This document shows positions 8,097-13,152 of a stretch of DNA of 15,465 nucleotides, piece after piece; the stretch's first letter is position 1; each line of letters opens with the position of its first letter. Below the pieces are notes generated by a model, which worked only from the letters and a program-made list of their open reading frames with translations, did not search any database and was not told where the DNA came from. The stretch is from Nitrosopumilales archaeon (GTDB taxonomy: Archaea; Thermoproteota; Nitrososphaeria; Nitrososphaerales; Nitrosopumilaceae), in assembly GCA_025350175.1 (NCBI GenBank), contig JANXYF010000064.1:1-15465 (forward strand). Direction: 5' to 3'. The position numbers and the translations under genes were made by a program.

Positions 8097-8650
8097 TACA
8101 TTTTCTCCGAGAGGAAGCTCTTGACTTGGTCTTCATTGGTTCTAAGTAATTCTTCAAAAGTAAGGTCCAATTCTCTTGTTCCTTCTTTGTTTTCTGCAAT
8201 GATTCCACCAAGAGTCTTAATTGACTTGCTTGTGGTTACTCCAAGTTCTTTGAGAATTGATTTGTCTTCTTCTCGGCAATGAACGATAATATTTTGACCA
8301 AGTTTCTTTTTTGAATTGCTTACCATAGTTTCAAGAGCTTTTTTATACTGAGCACTCTTTGTGTAATTTTCAATCTCTTGTTGTATTACGGCAAAAGCAG
8401 ATTGCATGTTGGCATTTATAGCATCAAACACTATTTTCTTTGCTTGGAGTTTTGAAGCCTCGATTATTCTTGCTTGTTCTCTTTCGGATTTTATTTTGGC
8501 TTCAGTTGAAAAACGTTCTTGAATCTCTTTGATGGTGTGATTCATATCAGATTGGAGCTTTGATTTTTTCTCAGTTAGATCTTTTTCAAGACCTTCAAGC
8601 TCTTTTCGCTTTCTGTTCTCTATCTCTTGAATGAACGTTTCAATGCTCAT
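8096..8650 (-). CDS. atpE: A-type ATP synthase subunit E (peripheral stalk)
   Basis: Subunit E pairs with H to form the peripheral stalks; its C-terminal globular part binds the top of the A3B3 head. Residues about 5-85 form a charged helix with the repeated pattern RKRKELEGLEKDLTEKKSKLQ and REQARIIEASKLQAKKIVFDAI. Residues about 90-184 form the globular domain, ending in GTRELDLTFEELLRTNEDQVKSFL. The GTRELDLTFE block resembles the conserved end of the family, where glycine and residues of the last strand precede the final helix. The length of 184 is usual. The ATG lies 12 nt after the stop of K with only a weak GTGG motif before it. Confidence 0.92.
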   Translation of the reverse strand: MSIETFIQEIENRKRKELEGLEKDLTEKKSKLQSDMNHTIKEIQERFSTEAKIKSEREQARIIEASKLQAKKIVFDAINANMQSAFAVIQQEIENYTKSAQYKKALETMVSNSKKKLGQNIIVHCREEDKSILKELGVTTSKSIKTLGGIIAENKEGTRELDLTFEELLRTNEDQVKSFLSEKM

Positions 8651-8662
8651 TACTGAAAACCA

Positions 8663-9007
8663 CTATAGTATACCAAGTAACAATATGATTCCTAATACGA
8701 AACCAATGATCCAAAGAGTTTCTGGAATGACAAAGAAGAATAATACCTGACCAAACTTCTCTGGTTTCTCAGCAATAATACCCATACCAGCAGCACCAAT
8801 ACCCTGTTGTGCATTACCAGTACCAATAAGACCACCTGCGATTGCAATTGCGGCAGCAATTGCCAAAAGTGGTTTTGTCAATCCACTACTAGTAGTGGAA
8901 GTATCAGCAGCAAATGCAGGAGTTGTTGACACAAATGTTGATAGTGCAATTGTCAATCCCGCAGCTATAACTAAAAGCGACAATTTTGAACGCTTGTTAA
9001 GCACCAT
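8663..9007 (-). CDS. atpK: A-type ATP synthase subunit K (c-ring proteolipid) with N-terminal signal peptide
   Basis: The ring subunit that carries ions across the membrane. Counting from the ATG at 9007 (114 residues), residues 1-33 look like a classic signal peptide: a basic NKRSK start, a hydrophobic core LSLLVIAAGLTIALSTFV, and an Ala-Phe-Ala cleavage motif followed by Ala-Asp. The mature protein is one helical hairpin, with helix 1 about 46-63, a cytoplasmic loop with AEKPEKFG, and helix 2 about 88-113. The ion-carrying glutamate is Glu96 in VIPETLW. A Gln-Gln pair (67-68) lies in the first half, but whether the ion is H+ or Na+ cannot be decided. A signal peptide would place the N-terminus outside, as a two-helix ring subunit requires. 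TTG (9013) and GTG (9010) just upstream are alternative starts; ATG is preferred. First gene of the operon, with no SD, consistent with a leaderless transcript. Confidence 0.93.
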   Translation of the reverse strand: MVLNKRSKLSLLVIAAGLTIALSTFVSTTPAFAADTSTTSSGLTKPLLAIAAAIAIAGGLIGTGNAQQGIGAAGMGIIAEKPEKFGQVLFFFVIPETLWIIGFVLGIILLLGIL

Positions 9008-9030
9008 CACCAAGGCTCATTGAAAGAGGT

Positions 9031-9039
9031 TATATTAAT
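9031..9039 (-). promoter_or_regulatory. Putative TATA box of the ATP synthase operon
   Basis: ATTAATATA on the minus strand, centred about 27 nt before the ATG of subunit K. This matches the archaeal TATA-to-start-site distance for a leaderless message. A second AT-rich candidate, TTTAAAAACATAAA (about 9060-9073), would give a leader of roughly 35 nt instead. Assignment is by spacing only. Confidence 0.45.
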
Positions 9040-9098
9040 CTAATTCTTGCAAAGTAAATTTTATGTTTTTAAAATTAACTAATGTACGATGATCGCCA

Positions 9099-9114
9099 TT
9101 ATTTTATAATAATT
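9099..9114. terminator. AT-only inverted repeat after the rhodanese gene
   Basis: ATTATT-TTAT-AATAAT, a perfect 6-bp dyad, begins 4 nt past the stop of the rhodanese gene and upstream of the ATPase promoter. It may mark the boundary between the two transcripts. Dyads of pure A/T arise easily in such DNA, so the call is weak. Confidence 0.2.
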
Positions 9115-9117
9115 AGA

Positions 9118-9903
9118 TCAAGTTTTGGAAATTTCTGTTGGCAAGTCAAGTCTATTTCCCCACTCACCCCAAGAACCAAGATAGACCTTGACATTTTTGA
9201 AGCCAAGTATTTTTAGTGCTACAAAAGAATTTGCTGCACGATATCCTCCCTGACAATATGTTACAATTTCATCATCTTTTGAAAAATTATACATCTTGGC
9301 AAGGTCTTCATTTGATTTCATTGTACCATCATCATTGACATTTAATATCCAATCAATATTGATAGCAGTTGGAATGTGTCCCTTTCTTGCAGCCCGGATT
9401 GTGACTCCATCGTATTCATCTTTACTTCTCGCATCAAGAAGTTTTATTTTGCCAATCTTTTTGTCTACGTATTCATAGCCTGCAAATACATCCTTGTTAA
9501 TCTTGCCTGAAAATTTTTCTGGTTTGAATCCATTTGTCTTAGTTTCTATAACTAGACCAAGACTCTTCCATTTCTTAAATCCGCCATTTAGCATGAATGT
9601 ATTAGGATGTGAAAAATACATCAGAGTCCAGACACCTCTTGATGCACTCATTCCAGAAACTTCATCATAAAATACAACTGTCTTATCATTTGTCACACCC
9701 AAAAAAGAGAGAAGATGTTCCATCTGTTTTTCAAATGCCTTCACCCCATCTTTTGAGGTATCAGACCAATGATAATAGAAAAAATCAAGATTTACAGCAC
9801 CTGGAATATGTCCTTCCAGATAATCTTTGTATGATCTTGAATCAACAAGAATCAGATCTGGTTTTTCAATCTTCTTTAGCAATTCATTAGGTGAAATTAG
9901 CAT
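9118..9903 (-). CDS. Two-domain rhodanese-type sulfurtransferase
   Basis: Sulfurtransferases of this type move a sulfane sulfur from thiosulfate or a mercapto donor to an acceptor through a cysteine persulfide. Two tandem rhodanese domains are visible. The N-terminal one (about 1-125) has LVDSRSYKDYLEGHIPGAVNLD but at the active-site loop reads FYDEVSGMSASR without cysteine, so it is structural. The C-terminal one (about 140-261) has LLDARSKDEYDG, GHIPTAINI and the loop YCQGGYR with catalytic Cys217, then GSWGEWG near the end. At 261 residues it is slightly short for the thiosulfate:cyanide/mercaptopyruvate family. The loop CQGGYR matches neither textbook form (CRKGVT or CGSGVT), so the donor is not predictable. 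It lies upstream of the ATPase operon on the same strand but 110 nt away with its own probable promoter. Confidence 0.9.
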   Translation of the reverse strand: MLISPNELLKKIEKPDLILVDSRSYKDYLEGHIPGAVNLDFFYYHWSDTSKDGVKAFEKQMEHLLSFLGVTNDKTVVFYDEVSGMSASRGVWTLMYFSHPNTFMLNGGFKKWKSLGLVIETKTNGFKPEKFSGKINKDVFAGYEYVDKKIGKIKLLDARSKDEYDGVTIRAARKGHIPTAINIDWILNVNDDGTMKSNEDLAKMYNFSKDDEIVTYCQGGYRAANSFVALKILGFKNVKVYLGSWGEWGNRLDLPTEISKT

Positions 9904-9923
9904 ATTTCATATCTAAGTAAGGG

Positions 9924-9933
9924 TAATCTAAAT
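9924..9933 (-). promoter_or_regulatory. Putative TATA box of the rhodanese gene
   Basis: ATTTAGATTA on the minus strand, centred about 26 nt before the ATG at 9903, preceded by GGG that could serve as part of a BRE. No SD precedes the ATG, consistent with a leaderless message. The remaining 240 bases up to the divergent gene at 10174 are AT-rich, and I see no RNA gene or repeat in them. Confidence 0.35.
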
Positions 9934-10173
9934 CCCTTTCATATTTGATACAAGTAAATCTGAGAAAATAAAATAAAAAACACCTAGAATTTTTTCAAAA
10001 ATATATCTGGATCATATTTGAAGAAAATGAAAATCGTTATTATTTTGACATGCTGCAAATTCTTATATCTCGGTAAAATAGGATAATATCACAAAATGGA
10101 AATTCTAAGTTATCAAATCATGAAAAATTATGGGTATGCAATGCTAGAGTCATTTTAAAAATAGTGAGTAATA

Positions 10174-10854
10174 ATGACAAAGATAAAAAAACAAAATCCA
10201 AATCTATCAGTTTTTCGGACTTTTAAGACGAAAGATAAGGAGTTCACAGGTGAAGCGATGCGACAGCGAGGAATAATTATTCATCTTGCAGCAGAGACTT
10301 TACCAACAAAAAAGACCCGTACTGCAATTGCACACAAGCTTGCTGAACAAAATGGAACTACGTGGCAGAATATTTACTCTGGAATTTTCAGGGATTTGGA
10401 TGAGATTCTTCTTCCTCTGAAATTAGTAGAAGAAGCTGGAAGACTTCCAATAAAACGCGGTCCAAAAGCACTCCAAGAGCAGGGAGTTCCATACTATCAA
10501 CTAACGGACAGTGGTTTGCTTGTTGCAGCTTCTGTATCAGAAACAGATAATGAAAGAACTCAAATTATGAATAAATTTCTTGAAAAAGATTCTAACACAA
10601 ATGAGAAAGATCTGAAGAATGCAATTATTACATTACTTGACATTGCACCAAATTTTGTTTTGTTAGTATTGAGAAGGTATGTGGAATCATATAGTGACAG
10701 AAAGATCGATAAGCTTGTTCCATTCAACATGGAGAACATCAAAATGGCCTTTGATGACACACTAAATGCTCAAAGAGAGCTGTTGGAAGGATTTGTGTCT
10801 TTATCCAATCATGATAGAGAGCCAATCATAAATTTCCTCAAGAAAGTAGGCTAG
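10174..10854 (+). CDS. Winged-helix-like putative DNA-binding protein with helical C-terminal domain
   Basis: No family name can be given with confidence. Residues 30-60 and 62-90 are helical and look like a helix-turn-helix core (TRTAIAHKLAEQNGTTWQNI). The basic turn LPIKRGPKALQEQG (91-104) leads to YYQLTDSGLLVAAS, the pattern seen at the wing and last helix of many archaeal winged-helix regulators. The first 25 residues are rich in Lys and may be a disordered nucleic-acid contact. Residues 125-226 form a separate all-helical part, possibly for dimerisation or ligand binding, with no metal or nucleotide motif. The ATG at 10174 is preceded by GTGAG (10164-10168), a partial SD. It is divergent from the rhodanese gene across 270 bp, so autoregulation or control of that gene is possible but unproven. 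Confidence 0.6.
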   Translation: MTKIKKQNPNLSVFRTFKTKDKEFTGEAMRQRGIIIHLAAETLPTKKTRTAIAHKLAEQNGTTWQNIYSGIFRDLDEILLPLKLVEEAGRLPIKRGPKALQEQGVPYYQLTDSGLLVAASVSETDNERTQIMNKFLEKDSNTNEKDLKNAIITLLDIAPNFVLLVLRRYVESYSDRKIDKLVPFNMENIKMAFDDTLNAQRELLEGFVSLSNHDREPIINFLKKVG

Positions 10855-10906
10855 TCTCTCAATAATAATTAAAATCCCTTTCCAAAAGAGCTTGATAATG
10901 TTGATA

Positions 10907-10966
10907 ATGTCATCTAAAGCCGCTTCTGACAAATCATGTCATATTGAAAAGAGATGGTTGAGATGA
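10907..10966 (+). CDS. Possible 19-codon leader ORF before the membrane protein gene
   Basis: An ATG at 10907 opens a 19-codon frame whose TGA (10964-10966) overlaps the second in-frame ATG (10963) of the next gene as ATGA, the arrangement of translationally coupled genes. There is no convincing SD, and the peptide (starting MSSKAASDKSCH, with C-terminal basic residues) resembles nothing known to me. It follows a perfect tandem 9-mer, TTGATAATG twice (10892-10909). This could easily be chance. Confidence 0.2.
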   Translation: MSSKAASDKSCHIEKRWLR

Positions 10967-11529
10967 CAGACGAGCTAATTGAAAATGTAATGTATTTGAT
11001 AGATTCTAAGAAGGGAGATATTGGAAGGCTCAACTATATTCTAAGTGCATTACAAGATGGTAAATCACTTTACAATTCTGATAAAAAATATCTTGATTCA
11101 TTGTTAGCAACATACATGAGTTCCTCAAAGAAAAAATTCGGAGATCACAAATCTGTTGAAGAACTCAAATCTGAGCTTACTAGAGTCAAAGAGAGATTAG
11201 AAAAATTTGAGAAGAAAGGATATAAAAAACCTGTTGGTAGAAAAGCCGGATTTTTCTTTGTGACATTATTCTTTGGATGGCATGCCATTATTACATTACT
11301 TGAAAAAAAATCTCTGATTAACATACAAGATGTCAATCCGTATCTTTTACCCCTTTATTATCTAGAAAAGATAATCCCAGCACAATATCTGAACTACGTA
11401 TCCCAATTCAATCTAACCATACCAAAGATTGTAGTACTTGTATGGATAGCAATGATGTTTACTTGGATAATACTTGGTTTTGTCTATCTAGCAAAGTTCA
11501 TTCGTTCTAGATACAACCCTAATCATTAA
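10954..11529 (+). CDS. Hypothetical membrane protein: cytoplasmic coiled coil plus two transmembrane helices
   Basis: A 191-residue protein of unknown function. Residues 16-52 form a compact helical module (KKGDIGRLNYILSALQDGK, then LYNSDKKYLDSLL). I associate this pattern with the ends of several thaumarchaeal membrane proteins, though I cannot name the domain. Residues 66-90 are a short charged coiled coil (EELKSELTRVKERLEKFEKK). The first membrane helix is about 98-116 and the second about 155-182, with a roughly 38-residue loop between them rich in Pro, Tyr and Leu that would face outside if the basic N-terminal half is cytoplasmic. The C-terminus is short and basic. Two starts are close: ATG at 10954 and ATG at 10963, the latter overlapping the stop of a tiny upstream frame. 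It ends 10 nt before the convergent stop of the WHy-like gene. Confidence 0.65.
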   Translation: MVEMTDELIENVMYLIDSKKGDIGRLNYILSALQDGKSLYNSDKKYLDSLLATYMSSSKKKFGDHKSVEELKSELTRVKERLEKFEKKGYKKPVGRKAGFFFVTLFFGWHAIITLLEKKSLINIQDVNPYLLPLYYLEKIIPAQYLNYVSQFNLTIPKIVVLVWIAMMFTWIILGFVYLAKFIRSRYNPNH

Positions 11530-11546
11530 AGTCTAATTTTTATTTA
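11530..11546. terminator. T-rich spacer between convergent genes
   Basis: The 10-nt gap between the two convergent stops and its edges read TCTAATTTTTATTTA on the plus strand. A T-run directly after a stop is the usual archaeal intrinsic termination signal, so this probably terminates the plus-strand membrane protein gene. The minus-strand side has only a short T-stretch. Confidence 0.35.
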
Positions 11547-12094
11547 AAATCAAAATCTGTAGAGTAGCTCTGTCCAGCAAAAGGCGAATGTGTTGAATAA
11601 TATATAGTCCCGTTAATTCTAATCTGTTCAGTACCATTTTGAAGTGCTGACCAAGCTTGCGGATTATTTCCATCATTGAGTAGTTGTGCCTTATTTGTAA
11701 TTAGTTCAGAGTTGTGCTGTGTTAGAGGCAAGTATGTTGAACTATCTGATGCTCCTTCATATTTTTGTCCATACTGACCGTGTCCAATTGAAACACCGTT
11801 TACATAAACATCATAGCTTAGCATTTCAATAATCAAGGTATTGTCATTTGGATTTGTCATATTAAATTTAGTTTGGATTACTGCATCCCTATTTGTTACG
11901 GATAATACTGATGAGCCATTGTATTGCATAATAACTGGTTTAACTTCGGTTAGTACCGATGTTAATGCAGATGGTGTATTGGCATTATGAGATGTCATGT
12001 TCTTAAGAAGACCTGAACTTGGAAGAACAGCAACTATACCAGTTATTGCAATTATAACTCCTATAGCAACATAAACTAAAATTTTCTTCTCCAT
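11540..12094 (-). CDS. Membrane-anchored WHy/LEA2-like extracellular protein
   Basis: Residues 5-26 form one hydrophobic helix after a basic MEKK start, a signal anchor that would leave the rest outside the cell. From about residue 68 the sequence fits the WHy (LEA type 2) beta-sandwich pattern: alternating strand VIQTKFNMTNPNDNTLIIEM with the diagnostic Asn-Pro-Asn, then YDVYVNGVSIGHGQYG, and later strands around 155-184. WHy proteins are linked to desiccation or stress tolerance in plants, while in archaea their role is open. Five N-X-S/T sequons (Asn32, 59, 78, 153, 161) would allow archaeal N-glycosylation if the domain is external. The family call rests on pattern alone. It is transcribed away from the 105-residue orphan across 76 bp that contains both promoters and a dyad. 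Confidence 0.65.
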   Translation of the reverse strand: MEKKILVYVAIGVIIAITGIVAVLPSSGLLKNMTSHNANTPSALTSVLTEVKPVIMQYNGSSVLSVTNRDAVIQTKFNMTNPNDNTLIIEMLSYDVYVNGVSIGHGQYGQKYEGASDSSTYLPLTQHNSELITNKAQLLNDGNNPQAWSALQNGTEQIRINGTIYYSTHSPFAGQSYSTDFDFK

Positions 12095-12117
12095 AAATAT
12101 TTCTACTAATTGTTCAA

Positions 12118-12125
12118 TTCTTAAA
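12118..12125 (-). promoter_or_regulatory. Putative TATA box of the WHy-like gene
   Basis: TTTAAGAA on the minus strand is centred about 27 nt before the ATG at 12094, the distance expected for a leaderless archaeal transcript. No SD precedes the ATG. Confidence 0.4.
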
Positions 12126-12129
12126 TGTT

Positions 12130-12142
12130 GAGTTGAAAACTC
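12130..12142. promoter_or_regulatory. Small inverted repeat between two divergent promoters
   Basis: GAGTT-GAA-AACTC is a 5-bp perfect dyad, extending with one mismatch to TTGAGTT/AACTCTT. It lies between the two oppositely facing TATA-like boxes and touches the one of the plus-strand gene. A shared operator is possible; no regulator is identified. Confidence 0.25.
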
Positions 12143-12150
12143 TTATAGTA
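12143..12150 (+). promoter_or_regulatory. Putative TATA box of the 105-residue gene
   Basis: TTATAGTA is centred about 25 nt before the ATG at 12171 with no SD between them, consistent with a leaderless transcript and with this ATG being the true start. Confidence 0.45.
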
Positions 12151-12170
12151 AAAGTTTCAAAAGAAAATCT

Positions 12171-12488
12171 ATGCAATATCACCAAGCAATCAGAATAGGT
12201 CAGGAAAGATCAAGAAAGTCGCAGATGACTCTATTTTCACATGCAGGATTTGCCATGCTTACACTTACTGTAAAAAAATCTCAAGGAACATTTGTTCCTG
12301 TAGGAGAAAAAGAACTTGTAGCCATTATTGAAAGACCAGAAGAAGGCTGGATTGTAGTAATAGTTGATGAAGAAGGGTACGCCAAATCACAATCCAAAGT
12401 TCTCAAAGAGGACGAAGCAAAAGAAATTTTGAAAAAAGTTACTTCTGCAGGAATTCCACAATATGATGGGCAGATTAGACTAGTGTAA
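12171..12488 (+). CDS. Hypothetical 105-residue protein
   Basis: Not recognised. The first 20 residues are basic and polar (QERSRKSQ). Next comes a beta-rich stretch (AMLTLTVKK, then ELVAIIERPEEGWIVVIVDEEG), a charged helix (EDEAKEILKKV, about 84-94) and a short tail GIPQYDGQIRLV. There is no signal peptide, membrane helix or cysteine cluster, so it is probably a small soluble cytoplasmic protein. The order of strands followed by a helix resembles small ligand- or nucleic-acid-binding folds, but that is only an impression. The start is supported by a TATA-like box at leaderless distance. Its last 14 bases overlap the 3' end of the convergent UMP kinase gene. Confidence 0.6.
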   Translation: MQYHQAIRIGQERSRKSQMTLFSHAGFAMLTLTVKKSQGTFVPVGEKELVAIIERPEEGWIVVIVDEEGYAKSQSKVLKEDEAKEILKKVTSAGIPQYDGQIRLV

Positions 12489-13152
12489 TTTCAGTTCCCT
12501 CTGGGCTTCCTTTGAATGCTTTTTCTAATGTCTTGATGTTTGCCTTGAGTATCCTTGTCTTTAGTTTAGAACGCTCAATCACTTTTAGTGCTACAATATC
12601 CATCAGGTCATATCCTCCTGCTATAGAATCTTGGTGAACAAGCATAGAACGCAGTTTCTTTATTGGTATTTTTTTAAATTTAGTCGCATTCTTGTTTTTA
12701 TTTGGATCAGAATCATATACACCATCAACGTCTGTTGCATTCAAAAATATGCCCGCTCTTACCTTTTCTGCAATGAGTGCAGCAGTAGCATTTGTGCTCT
12801 GTCCTGGATGAAGACCGCCTGTAACAACAATCAATCCAGTATCAGCTGCATTTGCAACTTCTTTTAGATTAACTGGAGGATGAGGATATGCTTTTTCCTG
12901 TAATGCATAGATCAAAAGTTTTGCATTAAGTCTTGAAACTTCGATTCCAAGCTCATCAAGTGTTGATTCATCTGCCCCAGAGGATCTAGCATGGGTGATG
13001 TAGTGTCTTGCAATTTTTCCTCCTCCTGCAATTATGATTGGTTGACAGATTTTACTTATCTTGACAAAAAACTCGGCATATTGCTTTAATGTTTTTGCAT
13101 CTTCAAGACCAAACAAACTTCCGGATAATTTTATTACAATTCGTTTTTTCAT
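12475..13152 (-). CDS. pyrH: UMP kinase (archaeal PyrH)
   Basis: UMP kinase phosphorylates UMP to UDP with ATP, a required step to UTP and CTP. The 225-residue sequence has the amino-acid-kinase fold and the archaeal UMPK motifs in order: IVIKLSGSLFG (5-14), the GGGKIARHYI phosphate loop (43-52), LDELGIEVSRLNAKLLIYAL (65-84), GGLHPGQSTNATAALIAE (112-129), NATDVDGVYDSDPNKN (138-153), AGGYDLMDIVALKVI and the closing GTEITLV. Isopentenyl phosphate kinase has the same fold but is longer and lacks the LDELGI/RLNA block, so it was excluded. The ATG overlaps the stop of the HD gene as ATGA, with GGTGA (13162-13166) 9 nt upstream, so the two are co-translated. The 3' end overlaps the convergent orphan gene by 14 bp. 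Confidence 0.92.
   Translation of the reverse strand: MKKRIVIKLSGSLFGLEDAKTLKQYAEFFVKISKICQPIIIAGGGKIARHYITHARSSGADESTLDELGIEVSRLNAKLLIYALQEKAYPHPPVNLKEVANAADTGLIVVTGGLHPGQSTNATAALIAEKVRAGIFLNATDVDGVYDSDPNKNKNATKFKKIPIKKLRSMLVHQDSIAGGYDLMDIVALKVIERSKLKTRILKANIKTLEKAFKGSPEGTEITLV

Noticed and set aside
9087..9097. Odd-centred palindrome CGATGATCG upstream of the ATPase promoter
   Set aside because: Only 4-bp arms and placed far upstream of both TATA candidates; too short to call an operator.
10020..10160. Two tiny plus-strand frames of about 20 codons (from 10027 and 10096) in the spacer before the winged-helix-like gene
   Set aside because: No SD or well-placed promoter, no coding-like composition, and frames this short are expected by chance in AT-rich DNA.
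12475..13152. Isopentenyl phosphate kinase as an alternative for the amino-acid-kinase gene
   Set aside because: At 225 residues it is short for that family, and it carries the UMP kinase block LDELGI/RLNAKLL and the GGLHPGQSTNATAA motif.
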